This document shows, piece after piece, positions 22,742 to 33,840 of a stretch of 64,000 nucleotides of DNA. The stretch is taken from assembly GCA_027625915.1 (NCBI GenBank), contig JANTQA010000058.1:62001-126000 (forward strand), written 5' to 3'. This stretch comes from Anaeramoeba flamelloides (Eukaryota; Metamonada; Anaeramoebidae). A program made the position numbers and the translations under genes. Below the pieces are notes generated by a model, which worked only from the letters and a program-made list of their open reading frames with translations, had not been told where the DNA came from and did not search any database. Every line of letters starts with the position of its first letter. Position 1 is the first letter of the stretch.

Positions 22742-25096
22742 TAAGTGCCCAAATTTCGAGATCTCTTTCTAGAATCATTGGATTTCAATATGATGTTGGG
22801 CAGTTGATTAATGATATAATTTAAATAAAATTTTCTACTTCATAATTTACTAACAAAACTTTTGACTGAAAAATTGGAAGAAAATAAAAAAAAAATTTCA
22901 AACAATCAGATGACAATTTGATTTTTTTTTGTTTGTTAGTTTCTTCAATCAAATAGTTTCAGAGGTCAATTTTTCTTCACTGATTTAAATTTAATATTTT
23001 TACATGATGAAAAATTTCAATTTAATTCTCAATCAAATTACTCTTACAACCGAAAAAAAATTCGATAATATCCAGATGTTGTAAAATTTAGTATGATTTT
23101 TTTAGCCAAATTTTTGTACAAAAAATGAAATAGATTTTTTTCAACGTATAAAAATTTATAAAGAAGACACCTTGTTAGTATTTAATCTTCTGATGATTAT
23201 CCATCAACTTCTAGTTTATTGATGATTATTTACAGGGTTCCTCATATAATTAGTTTTCCTGAGTATCATTTGAAAAACTTGGCTCTTATTTTTCGAAAGT
23301 AGTTTATATTTTCAAATTTTACCACTTTGCGGAAATCTTTTCAATAGTGAATCAATTGATTTCAGATTTGGTATTTGGTTTTATTTCAAAAAATATGATC
23401 AGAATAAATAATGATATATAATATTATCGAAATATCAGATCCTATCAATTTGTCAAAATATTACTTAGAAAAAATGAAGTGGGTTTTGGTTTTTTTTTTT
23501 TTACAAATAATAGATTCATTATTTCATACCATTGTTTTGATTCCTTTTGTTTTAAGTTTATATTTTTGCTGTTTGATGAAGAACTTTTATTTCATATATT
23601 TTTTTAGGTACCTGATCAATTTCCTCGTTTCTTCGTTTCTGACGTTTTATAAAATTACACAATTAAAAAAATTACACAAAACGAAGAATGAAATTTATGT
23701 CTTTCTTTGATTATAAAAATCATTCTTGAATTTTTTTATCAAACCAAAATGCCTTAAGATATCAAAATACCTTTTTTAAATACCCCCGAACCCACAAAAA
23801 CAAAAGCACATTACCTTTTTTACTTATAAAAAATATATTATCATATAACTATTCAGAAAAATACCAAATAGGATTATTTTTTATCATAATAGATAAATTA
23901 GAACATTTTTCTGAGATAAGACATAGAGTAGAGGGTTTGAAATTCAAAAAAAAAAGATTGTATAAAAACGATTTAGTTTTATCATAATAAATTGACATTT
24001 TTTTTTTATCACACTTTACATCTTGTTTGTTCGCTATATATGTTTAATTTTTTTCATATTATGAATAAATTAAATAACAATTTTTTTAAATTTCTCTATT
24101 CTCAATTTTATTATATGTATTGGAACTCATATTTCTGAACTATTTTGATTTTTCCTTCTTTACTTTTTCTGAAGGTATAAGAAATTCCTCAAGACTTTAA
24201 ATGAAATAACTTTTTTTTTATTTCATCCTCAATTATTTGAAAAGACTAACTCACAACAAAAAAAACTTTAAATTTTCAATAATATAGAAAAAAAAATTCA
24301 AAAGGCTAGATCAGTTTCAAAAACAAGATGATTCTGATTTGAAGAAACATTATTTTTAAGAAATTATGTTCTTTTTCATTAATAGAGAAAATTTTTTTAT
24401 TTAAAATTGAGAAATAATAAGTTCTTTTTTAGTTAATAAACAATAAAAATAAAATTTTATTTAGTTTTTATTTTTTATTTTTTAAATGTAAATTATTTAT
24501 AGAGAAATATTTGTTTTTTTTTTTTTTTACTTGAATCAAAAGTACCTTGGAAATTTATTTAATATTAATAAAAACTTGAGAAAACAACAGAAAGAAAGAA
24601 GAAAATCTGATAATTTTTTTAAAAAATTTTTCAAATGGTTATATTTCTCAACTCAACTCAAAAATTGATTATTTCACTCAAATTAACTCTTCTAATTCAA
24701 AAAAAAAAAAAACAAAAACAACAAATAATATCTCTATTTTTTTTTTTTTCAAATAAGTCTCATCAATAAAATCTGGAATAAAAAAAAAAGAAATAACATT
24801 AAATTACTCTACCATATTTCTGAATTTCAGAATCATTTCAAAAAAAAAAAGATTGAACAAAAAATAACAAAAAATTTTCAATAAAAAAAAAACATAAAAA
24901 CAAAACTTAAAACTATTTTTTTTTGTCAAAAAATCCCTTAAATTTTAATTTTTTTAATTTTTTTTCATTTCAGAAATTCCTTTTTACTTTTGAGAACAAC
25001 CCAAAACTATTTTTGTTGATCCATTTTTAAAAATTTAATATCATTATTTTGTGTGTACTTTAAAAAACAAAAAAAAAAAAAAAATGATGATTTCAG

Positions 25097-25144
<48 letters not shown>

Positions 25145-25753
25145 TCAGAAGTCTAAAATTAAAACTCTTCTTAGTCTTATTTTTTTTTTTTTTTTTTTTT
25201 TTTTTTTCATATAATTAAATTTTGAAAAGTACATTTATATAGAATATACCATTTATTGATAAACAAAAATAATTTTAGACTTTTCTTGTTTTAAAAATTA
25301 ATTCATTAATATTTAGTTCTTGTAATTTTATTTTCAAATCTTAATCTCTCAAGAAATATCCAATTTTGTACCATTTCCAACATCCATAGTAAACTCATAA
25401 TTTAAAATTATGATAAAAAAAAAAAACAATAATATTTAAATATTTAACTTAGAATTTTAAAAACAATATCTTATTAGATAATTTGATTGATAAAATAATA
25501 ATAAAATTTTTAATATTTATTTATTTATTTATGATGGTTAAATTTTGGATATTCATAAATTTCTTATTTTAAGTAATTTCATCATGTGATAAAGTTCAAA
25601 ATTTTTCTTTGAACATAAGAGAAATTCAAAATGTATTTCAATTGATTGATCAGAACACAACAGAAAACAGAAAAGAAAAATAAAAATAAAAATATCAAAA
25701 TCATTTAAATCAAAATTTTAAGCAGAGAGAGAAACCTTTTTTTCAATGATTAG
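22742..25753. other. AT-rich spacer without supported genes
   Basis: Poly-A/T tracts and a (TTA) repeat at 25098-25145. An open frame at 23411-23710 (+) would give 99 residues with two or three hydrophobic stretches. It has no recognisable family, and T-rich DNA makes such frames by chance. The first exons of the Ras-like gene could lie here but I found no P-loop (GxxxxGKS/T). Confidence 0.6.
25098..25145. repeat. TTA trinucleotide microsatellite
   Basis: About 16 uninterrupted copies of TTA; a poly-T run of more than 20 follows at about 25180-25207. Confidence 0.9.
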
Positions 25754-26175
25754 ATTCCTATATCAACGAAATAAAACAAGTAAAAGAAAAGGGAAAAGAT
25801 GGAAGAAAAGAAAGATCTATTGATTATATAAGTATTATTGTAGGAAACAAAATTGATTTAGATTACCAAAGAGAAGTAATTTTTGAAGCAAAAGTAAAAT
25901 TAATATTTTTTCAATAAAAATATATCAAAAAATTAAATATTTATTTGTTCAATATTAATTATTTAATTGTTATTTCTTTTCTAATTTATTAACAATTTTG
26001 ATTTTTTTTTTTTTTTTTTCAATAGAATTATTGTAAAAAGAATAATTGTGTATACTTTGAAACATCAACTAAAAATTATAGAAATATTGATTTAATTTTC
26101 GAAAGATGTGTAAAAGATTATTTAGATATAATTGTATTAAAGAAACAATTAAACAATGAATTTGAATCAAAATAA
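25754..26175 (+). pseudogene. Ras-superfamily GTPase, last two exons only
   Basis: Exon A runs 25754-25893 and exon B 26026-26175, ending in TAA. The 132-bp intron has GTAAAAT at its 5' end and a T-run followed by CAATAG at its 3' end, in phase 0. The joined reading has the guanine-specificity motif VGNKIDL (about 25843-25863) and ETSTKNYRNID, the ETSAK-like G5 loop (about 26062-26094), followed by the closing helix FERCVKDYLDI. Spacing fits a Ras-like small GTPase. The exons with the P-loop, switch I and DxxG were not found upstream; a likely 3' splice site (GATTAG) lies at 25748-25753. No CAAX or Cys-Cys prenylation tail: the protein would end NNEFESK. It is either a real gene whose upstream exons I missed or a 5'-truncated copy. 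Confidence 0.7.
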
Positions 26176-27362
26176 AGTGTAATAACATTGACAGAAGAAG
26201 AAAAAGAAAAAAAAACAGATTTTTCAAATTTTAACTCCCATAAAAATTAAAATCTTTTTTTATTCTTTTGTAGTTCTAAACACAATTTTCCACATATATT
26301 CTATTCTCTCTCTTTTTGTTTTTTTTTTTTTTGATCTAAAAAAACTTTTTAAATTAACGATCTAAATAAATTATATTTTTTTTATTTATCATTTCTTTAT
26401 TCTTATAATTTAAAATGTTAAAACTTTTAAGTTTTATTCTAACCCCCTCCGCCACACAGATAAAATATTTTTCAAATATCTTTAATAAAAAAATTGTATG
26501 AACTTCTATTTAATAAAAAAACATAAAAAAAAAACTCTGAATTTTAATAAATTAGTCATTTTAAGTCAAAGAAATTCTGACAAAAATATTAAATTTTTTT
26601 TTAATTAAAATACGCATGTTCACAATAGTTTTTTTAATGAGTAGGAATTTATATAAATTAGATTTTCTTAAGTAAAAACAATTTTATAAAAAAAATCTCA
26701 AATTATATTTTTGAAAAATTAAAACCAATTTTTAAACTGTATTTGTTTAAAAAGAAGAGAAAAAAAACTTCAAAAGACAACCATAAAATTAATTTACATA
26801 AAAATTCAAAAATGAATAATTTCGATTTTTAAATTCAATGGAACATATCTCTTTCTAATAAATATATTTCAACGGATAGTTATACATTTTTTTTAACAAA
26901 ATTTTATTTTCAATTTCTTGATTCTTTGATTCTCATCAGCCGTTCGATTCGACTTGTGATGATTTTTACTTTAGTTTAACCAAACCACCCTACCCGGCCC
27001 TAACCACTAACAAAATATCTCATTACTTTTAAAAAGCTTTCACAATCTCCAACACTTCCAAGCCATATAAAGTGTTTGAAATTGGCTGCAAGTTTGAAAT
27101 TGTTGGAAATTCTGAAAGCTTTGTAAAGGTCAGAGGAAAAGTTCAGAATTAAATTGGTAGTAAGTTAAATTGATTAATGTGAATTTGTTGTGTAAAATTA
27201 AAAAGTACAATTTTTCTTCAAAGCATACCATGTCCCCTTAAAGAACTTTAATTTCAAATTTTACTAATTGATTAATATCAAAATATTCTTTTATTTAAAA
27301 TATATTGGTAGACAATAAACAAAAACAATAAAATGAGTTGAACTAAAATCAAAAATAATTCC
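26176..27362. other. AT-rich spacer
   Basis: No supported gene. A weak inverted repeat (AAGCTTTCACAATCTCCAAC at about 27033 against GTTGGAAATTCTGAAAGCTT at 27099) could form a small hairpin. A slightly less AT-rich stretch near 26935-27010 has no recognisable function. Confidence 0.5.
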
Positions 27363-27620
27363 AAACCCTTACTAAATTGAAACTTTATCACAATCAAATA
27401 GGAGGTGAAGGAACCAAAGACTTAAAACAAGCTCTCAAGGATAACCAAGCACTGATCAGATTGAATCTTTCTAAGAATGAAATTGAAAATAAAGGAATCA
27501 AATTCCTCAGCCGAGCTTTACGACGGACAACCAGAGTCTTACAAAATTGGTTCTTTGTGAGAATGAAATAGGATAGAAAGCAACCAAATACCTCGTCGAG
27601 TCATTAAAAGTATACTGAAG
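27363..27620 (+). pseudogene. Leucine-rich-repeat (RNI-like) gene relic
   Basis: Reads LTKLKLYHNQIGGEGTKDL, then LIRLNLSKNEIENKGIKFL. These are two ribonuclease-inhibitor-type leucine-rich repeats of about 28 residues with the L-x-L-x-x-N-x-I pattern. After a frameshift near 27540 a third repeat follows (LVLCENEIG, stop, KATKYLVESLK). Only about three repeats remain, with a stop and a shift, and nothing recognisable flanks them. Such arrays occur in NLR-like and other scaffold proteins; the original protein cannot be named. Confidence 0.75.
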
Positions 27621-28778
27621 AATGATCCTTTTTGAAAATTATATCTGGGTGTATGTTCAATTCGGTTTTGCATTTTTATTGAGAGAAAGAATATGGATTA
27701 ATTATGTGTCTCTGAAAAAATTTGATTTTTCTTCTTCTTAAAGAGTTATTCATTCAACAAATCTGTTTTGAGAAAAGTGTAAATTAATATAAATAAGAAC
27801 TATAAGTTTGTAATTCTGATTGTTTCATTGTGCTTTCTTGAAAACTCGTATGAGTTTAAGGATTCACACAAGTTTATAATGAAGTTTTTACAGTCAGGAA
27901 ATTTAATTTTTGAAAAACAAACGTATTGTTTCATAAAAAAAAGATTTGTCTCTTGATTGAATGTATGGGAAAGGATAAATGCCGGTCAAATATAAATTAT
28001 TCTCTGAAAATTTTAAAGAAGCAATAATTACTTTATTCGTAAAGAAAATTTTTAGCATTTAATTTATGTTTTGGGAATTTGAAAAAATAATTGTGAATTA
28101 AAAAAAATTCACAAAATATTGACAAATTGATATTTTATTTTGTCTTTGTCCCTAATTAGTATTCAAAAACAATAAAGTAAATTCAAGATTTGTTACAAAT
28201 TAACTACGTGAGAAATAGCTTAGATTTAACTTTTTATCCTTTTAAAAGGATAAAAATGTCAAAAAAAAAAAATAAAAAATAAATAAATGAATGAAAAATG
28301 AAAAAAAAAAAAAAAAAATACTATTATTATTTACATTTGAGTAGTGATTGAAGAAAAAAATTGAAAAAATGAATATTTTTCTTTAAAATGATATTATTGA
28401 GAATTTTTGTGATAAAAAATATATAAATAATTTAGAATTCTCAAAAAGAACATGAAAAATCATTTGTTGATTCGGTTTTTTTTTCTATTTTGGTACATTT
28501 TTTCGGTTTAAAAAATCAAAATTCAAAGATTTTATTAGATTCTCTTTTCCAATAAAAGAAAACACCTAAAGGGAGGAGGGGCTTTGGTTTTCTTTTTCTT
28601 TTTCTTTTTCTTTTTCTTTTTCTTTTTCTCTTCCTTTTTCTTGTCTTAGTTTTTTTTTTTGTTTCTTTTCTTTTAGTTTCTTTTTTTTTTTGTTTGTTTA
28701 GAAAACTTCCAAATTAGATTTGCTGATCAAAAATTAATTAGCTAATGAAAAACTAAAAAGCTATGATTAAAAAATAAT
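27621..28778. other. AT-rich spacer downstream of the nuclease-kinase gene
   Basis: No supported gene. It holds a TTTTTC hexanucleotide run at about 28583-28632. The last ~100 bases may be the 3' untranslated region of the minus-strand gene that ends at 28779. Confidence 0.5.
28583..28632. repeat. TTTTTC hexanucleotide repeat
   Basis: About eight imperfect copies of TTTTTC (GAAAAA on the gene strand), 150 bases beyond the stop codon of the minus-strand gene. Confidence 0.85.
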
Positions 28779-31700
28779 CTAATAAAATTCCTCAAAAAAA
28801 TTATTCAGAAAGTCCCTAAACTCCTTATAACCCAGCCAATCTTTTTTATATCTAGCAGGTATTTTGTACTGTTTAATTACTGTGTTATCTTCAGCATTAA
28901 TAGTATTGGTATTAGGTACATTTGTTTTTGATTTGGGATTAGTTGTATTGGTCTTATTGAAACATTTATCATATCTTTTCATTACAGCTTCAATATAAAC
29001 ATTATAGTTAGAGTATGTATATCTTTTATCATTCGGAATGTAGTAGATTTGTTCATTTGTATAAAAATTTAAAAATGAATTTAATAATATTTCAAGATCA
29101 TCAGAAATTGAAAATTGAAATTTAAAATCTAAATGTTTCCCAACCATACATCTTGGTCCAAGACAACAAGTGCCACCATGAAATTTTTTCTGTTGATTTG
29201 TTTTTAAATGAGCTGAATCGAAATCAACTAATTTTGGGATATACTCAAATGTTGTAACATTATTCTTCCTATTCTTCTTGGTTGTGATAAAATTCGTTTG
29301 ATCATCATTATCTTTATCATCATTATCAATTTTATTATTTTTAATTGTATTTTCCTTCTTTTCAACCATAATATTTGCAACACGAAGATCTCTATGATAA
29401 TAACCCTGGTTATGGAGATTCTCTACTATATTGATTATAGATAACCAGAATTTTTTATGTTTAAAGTTTGGTAAATTATAAGCTTTATTTACTTTTTCTT
29501 GTTTTTCTTTTGTCCATTTTTCATATGAAACCCAATAAGGCATACGATGATACAATTTTGTTGACATTAAGAAATTTTGAAGAATTGGTTTATTATCATT
29601 CAAATTAATTAACAATTTATTTATATTTTTAAAATATTGTTGTTTGATAATTGAAGTTTCTTCTTCTTCTTCTTCTTCAGCTATTAAAGGATATAAAAAG
29701 CTTTTCTCTAAAAATCTTTTTGAAATCAACATTTTGCGATTTGAAATTTCTTGTTGGCAATTATTTAAAATTTGAGTTACATCCGTGCCAAAGAATTGTT
29801 TAAGTATTAAAACTTGTGGTGATTCTATAATTTTGTCTTTTTTTACTTTTTCTTTTACTTTTCCTTTTTCTTTTTCTTTTCCTTTTCCTTTTTCTTGTCT
29901 TAATTTTTGTTTTTCTTCTTTTTGTTTAAATGTATTAATCTCTTTTGATCTCGTTAATTTATAAACAAAGGCATAAGCGCCCTTTCCTAAACATTGAGAA
30001 ATGGAGTAATCAAAATTATTAAATTGAAATTTCTGTAAACGAAAAAATTCTGATTTAAAGTTTGTTGGATCAGAGAAAAAAAGATTTGGGAAGGAAACTA
30101 CATCACTCTGAGTTGGTATTTCTAGATCCCCTTCAGAAGAAACTTCTTGACATATTATTTGAAGTTGTTTTAAATCGGTGAGAAATCCTATTATAGGTGT
30201 TTGAAGAAAGGATAAAGCATTTGCAAGTGTTTTACAATAATTTGCTGTTTGTGATACTCCCTTTGTACTTAATGGTGATGGTCTTTTCTTATTATTTGAT
30301 ATTGGAGAGGGCAGTTTGACTTCAAATATTGCAAGTGTTTTATTTGTTGGGATTTTGTTACACACATTCTTGAAATCTTTCCAATTTTTGAGGTAATTGT
30401 CAAATTTTTGTTTATTGTTTTTTGCAATTTGAATTAATTTATTCCATACCTTTTTTTCCTTTGATAACGAAAAAATATTTTCTTGATCTTTCTCTTTCTC
30501 TTTCTCCTTCTCCTTCTCCTTCTCCTTCTCCTTCTCCTTCTCCTTCTCCTTCTCCTTCTCCTTCTCCTTCTCCTTCTCCTTCTCCTTCTCCTTCTCCTTC
30601 TCCTTCTCTTTATCTTTCTCTTTATCTTGATCTTTATCTTGATCTTTATTTTTCCTTTTCCTTTTCCTTTTCTTCAATTGATTGGGATATTTATTGAAAT
30701 ATTTGTAAAAATTTTTCATGGATGTTGTAAATAATCTCCATTCAAAGTATTCCATAATTTGATTTCTTTCAATTTCAAAAGCAAATTTGAAGGATTTATG
30801 TACAATTAAAAAATCTGGTTTATCATTGTAAAAGGCTCTTTGTTCAATTTCTCCTGTCCAAAGAAATCTTATATCATCAAGATCTTTTTCAAAATTTAAG
30901 AAATATTCCATTAATTTGATTTGAAAATCTTTTTCATTCTTATATTTCCCATTTGAAATCTCTGTTAATCTTTGGATATTTTTGAAAATTTCATTACTTT
31001 TATCAATTTTGTTCTTGTTCTGGTTGTTTAAAGAGTTAATAATTTTTTCTATAATTTTTAGATCAAATTTTTGGAAATGATTATTAATATGTTCAAGAGG
31101 GTTAGGCCCTTTAGTTGGTACATAAATTGTAGACGAGCTTGCATTTTTAGATGGTGTTCCTCTATTTTGAGAATTTTCACTTGATGTTTTGAAATCTGAA
31201 TCTTTCATGTTTCGATCTTTCAAAGATAAATTGGTAATTTTTTTATGTATTTCTTTTTCTTTTTCTTTTTCTTTATCTATTTCTTTTTCTTGTTCTTGTT
31301 CTAAAATTTGTTTTTTTGTTTCTTTTATTTCTTTTTCTTGTTCTAAGATTTTTTTTTCTTGTTCTTGAATTTGCTTTTTTTGTTCTTGAATTTGTTTTTC
31401 TTGTTCTTTGATTTTCTTTGACAAACTTTTTTGTTCTTGCATTAAGCTAAAAAGAGCATTTATATCAATGTTTTTGCCTTCCAATAAATTTTCCATTTTA
31501 CTTAAGCAATCATTAACTTGGTTGTCAAGAATACCTTTCCCATTCTTGATCAATTCTTTAAGTTGATTGTAATAAACAGAAAATTCATTTCGTTTTTCTT
31601 TAGCAATTTGTAAAAAGATTGTATTTACTTTTTTTTCATTTAACTTTTCTTTTTTTTCATGGAGCTTTGAAAGTTCTTTTCTCATGTCTTGTAAATTTTT

Positions 31701-31922
31701 TTTGTCTTGTTGTAGATTTTTTCTCATGTATTGTAAATTTTTTTTGTCTTGTAAAAGGATCTTGAATCGTAATTTCTTTTCTTTTTCTTTTCGAGAATAT
31801 TTTGAACGAGTTTTTTTTTTTTTTTTTGGTGTTTGGAATACCATTTTTTTTTCTTTTTCATTTTCTGTTTCACTTTCACTGTTACTTCCTTGATGGATTT
31901 GATCTTTTCTTTTCCTCAACAT
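28779..31922 (-). CDS. Crinkler-like PD-(D/E)XK nuclease-protein kinase fusion, 1047 aa
   Basis: Single uninterrupted frame, the only long intact gene in the window. Residues ~1-40 are basic (KKKKKTRSKYSRKEKEKK, nuclear-localisation-like). Residues ~45-240 form a Lys/Glu/Gln coiled coil with QEKQIQEQ-type heptads. Residues ~340-600 look like a restriction-endonuclease-fold domain: KPDFLI at ~367, then IFEVKLP at ~530 (ExK), then TANYCKTLANAL and PIIGFLTDLKQ. About 57 residues of Lys-Glu repeat (~421-477) lie between the Asp and ExK motifs. Residues ~640-1000 are a protein kinase: LGKGAYAFVYKL (glycine loop, ~644), LILKQF (Lys), YYHRDLRVANIMV (catalytic loop, ~841), LVDFDSAH (DFD in place of DFG, ~899). 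A low-complexity insert and a Gly-Thr segment GGTCCLGPR follow. Nuclease-kinase pairs are typical of Crinkler/CR-type proteins in fungi, oomycetes and free-living protists. Whether this one is an effector, a defence factor or selfish is not shown. No signal peptide seen. Confidence 0.85.
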   Translation of the reverse strand: MLRKRKDQIHQGSNSESETENEKEKKMVFQTPKKKKKTRSKYSRKEKEKKLRFKILLQDKKNLQYMRKNLQQDKKNLQDMRKELSKLHEKKEKLNEKKVNTIFLQIAKEKRNEFSVYYNQLKELIKNGKGILDNQVNDCLSKMENLLEGKNIDINALFSLMQEQKSLSKKIKEQEKQIQEQKKQIQEQEKKILEQEKEIKETKKQILEQEQEKEIDKEKEKEKEIHKKITNLSLKDRNMKDSDFKTSSENSQNRGTPSKNASSSTIYVPTKGPNPLEHINNHFQKFDLKIIEKIINSLNNQNKNKIDKSNEIFKNIQRLTEISNGKYKNEKDFQIKLMEYFLNFEKDLDDIRFLWTGEIEQRAFYNDKPDFLIVHKSFKFAFEIERNQIMEYFEWRLFTTSMKNFYKYFNKYPNQLKKRKRKRKNKDQDKDQDKEKDKEKEKEKEKEKEKEKEKEKEKEKEKEKEKEKEKEKEKEKEKDQENIFSLSKEKKVWNKLIQIAKNNKQKFDNYLKNWKDFKNVCNKIPTNKTLAIFEVKLPSPISNNKKRPSPLSTKGVSQTANYCKTLANALSFLQTPIIGFLTDLKQLQIICQEVSSEGDLEIPTQSDVVSFPNLFFSDPTNFKSEFFRLQKFQFNNFDYSISQCLGKGAYAFVYKLTRSKEINTFKQKEEKQKLRQEKGKGKEKEKGKVKEKVKKDKIIESPQVLILKQFFGTDVTQILNNCQQEISNRKMLISKRFLEKSFLYPLIAEEEEEEETSIIKQQYFKNINKLLINLNDNKPILQNFLMSTKLYHRMPYWVSYEKWTKEKQEKVNKAYNLPNFKHKKFWLSIINIVENLHNQGYYHRDLRVANIMVEKKENTIKNNKIDNDDKDNDDQTNFITTKKNRKNNVTTFEYIPKLVDFDSAHLKTNQQKKFHGGTCCLGPRCMVGKHLDFKFQFSISDDLEILLNSFLNFYTNEQIYYIPNDKRYTYSNYNVYIEAVMKRYDKCFNKTNTTNPKSKTNVPNTNTINAEDNTVIKQYKIPARYKKDWLGYKEFRDFLNNFFEEFY
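30502..30609. repeat. CTCCTT hexanucleotide array inside the coding region
   Basis: About 17-18 almost perfect copies of TCCTTC; on the minus strand these are in-frame GAGAAG/GAAGGA-type codons for Lys-Glu dipeptides. Array length is always a multiple of six, so slippage changes protein length without breaking the frame. It sits inside the predicted nuclease domain. Confidence 0.95.
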
Positions 31923-33090
31923 CTTGGTTGAAAAGTTGATAAGAAAGGATTAACTAAAAAAAGCAAGAACAAGGAAATAAATTAAAAAAAGGAAAGAATC
32001 GGGGTAATAAATTAAAAAAACTATGTAAATGTTTAAAAAATGATAATTTTATAAAAAAAATAATGAATCCATTGAAACAAAAAAAAATTCAAGTTATTAT
32101 CAATATAACATTAATTTTGATTCAAAACAAATAAAAAACTTCACGTGTTGATAAAAAATTATTTGATTTTCAAAAGTAAAATTGGGAAAATTTTTTCATA
32201 AGATAATTTTTTTTACATTTTATTTTTTAACGAATAGTTTTTTTTTTATTTTAACTCAGAGATTCATTTCTGATAAAATTTATTCTTATTGGATTATTTC
32301 TCTTAAAACACAATTTATTGTGTTAGAGACAAATTGGGTTGCAGTGTAGCGGGAAAGGTTTTGTGGAATTTTGCATTTGGTGGTCTTTGATAAATAAAAT
32401 TAAATTACTGTTGAGAGAAAAATGTTATTGAGAGAAAAATAGTTGGATAGTAATTTTTATTGGGAACATTACTTGAAAATGATTTTTAATTTCAATCAAT
32501 TCTGAAATAACTAAAGAAAATAACAATATTATACTTATTAGAATAATGCTTAATGTAATTCTACTTTTTTCAAAACCTTCTCTCTTATAATCTAAAGTAA
32601 ATTTAAAAATTACCATTTTCAGAATTAATAGTAAACTTTACTAAAACTTGGCAAATTTGTTAAAATAGCATAATCTACTTTAGTTATCATCCATTCAAAT
32701 GAGTATTCTACACACACCACAGATTAATGAACTTGTAATACATGTAAACCTGGATTTTTATAAAATTCAACTAGTTATCAATAGGATTTGATTTTCAATT
32801 TTGCTAATGTTCACAATTAAAAATGGTGGAAAATCATTTTTCTTTTTCCCACAGTTTTCTCTATCAACAGTTAAATAAAAATAAATTTTATTGAAAAAAT
32901 TTGGAAATATATATCTATTTGATATTTTGGCCGGAACCATGTGGTTGAATAATTTTATCTTTTAAATACCTGATTTTTTGGTATATGTGGTTTGGATATT
33001 ATCATATTTGAAATTGTTTTTGGAAGATTGTTATTTATTGAATTTTATAAATGACCTGATTTTTATTATAAAAATAATTTAATTTCATTT
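31923..33090. other. Spacer with a repeat fragment
   Basis: Upstream region of the minus-strand gene (promoter not recognisable). At 32285-32400 a fragment of the 3.7-kb unit appears (AAAACACAATTTATTGTG, GGGAAAGGTTTTGTGGAATT), as at 5815-5910. The rest is AT-rich with no gene. Confidence 0.55.
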
Positions 33091-33138
33091 CATTTCTACT
33101 TTAGTAGAAATGATAGGCCATCTTTAGATGGCTTGATG
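33091..33138 (+). other. Twin stem-loop, subtype B
   Basis: CATTTCTAC-TTTA-GTAGAAATG, then ATAGGCCATC-TTTA-GATGGC, then TTGATG. Subtype B differs from A by ATGATAGG in place of ATGAAAGG and by (C)TGATG in place of CTTCAA after the second hairpin. It heads a very G-poor tail. Confidence 0.88.
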
Positions 33139-33840
33139 CAAATAACATGAACATACACAAACACACATTATTTCATTTCCAAAAACAACAAATGCCATGA
33201 TAAGCCACACTAAAAAAAACAATACAAATAAAACAATACAAAATGAAATAAAAACACTAATAAAATCAACAAATACCAAAAAATAAAAATCTAAAAAAAA
33301 AAAAACACAATAATTAATAACAAACAATTACTAAAAATATATTATACTACATTAATAACAATAAATATTTTAAATTACTATTAAATACATAAAATATCAT
33401 ATCAAAATATTACTAAAAACAAAAATATTACTAAAAACAAAAATAATACACAAATAATACTATATCAATTAATATAATCATTTTCAACAAACATAAACAC
33501 ATTATATAAACACTTACAAATATTATAAAACAATTATAAATAAAATTAACTTTTCGAAAACAGATTAAAACTCCAATCAATTTAAATTATTTAAAAAGAC
33601 TAATATAAAATTTAATTAAATCAAAAATAATTCCATAAATAACATCATATAAAACAACACCCAATATAAAAAATAACACTCATACCAAATAGAGATATTA
33701 CCACAAAAAGATTCTAATTTCGAATTAAAAACTAAAAATTTCTTATAACTCAAATTCTCATACAATTAATAAATTAAAAACTACAAAAATTTTACCTTTA
33801 ATTCAAGATAACCTTAATATTTTCAACTATTTGTTGAAAA
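33139..33840 (+). other. G-depleted A/C-rich tail (most extreme copy)
   Basis: On the + strand 33301-33540 contains no G and 30 C in 240 bases; the flanking hundred bases have only a few G. Sequence is ATA/ACA/AAC-rich with no reading frame of interest. The skew ends near 33840, where GAAAAGAGATC and AAGTCGAAAAGAAAGTAATC begin; that junction is also found in the inverted copy at 59340-59390. Confidence 0.88.

Noticed and set aside
23411-23710. 99-residue membrane protein
   Set aside because: Hydrophobicity follows from T-rich DNA; there is no family match, no neighbours, and weak start context. Mentioned only in the spacer entry.
26935-26970. Second tRNA-like B box (GTTCGATTCGAC)
   Set aside because: No A box at a suitable distance and no foldable T-arm.
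30422-30734. Plus-strand Ser-Pro or Leu-rich proteins
   Set aside because: They are the antisense of the Lys-Glu hexanucleotide array in the minus-strand nuclease-kinase gene.
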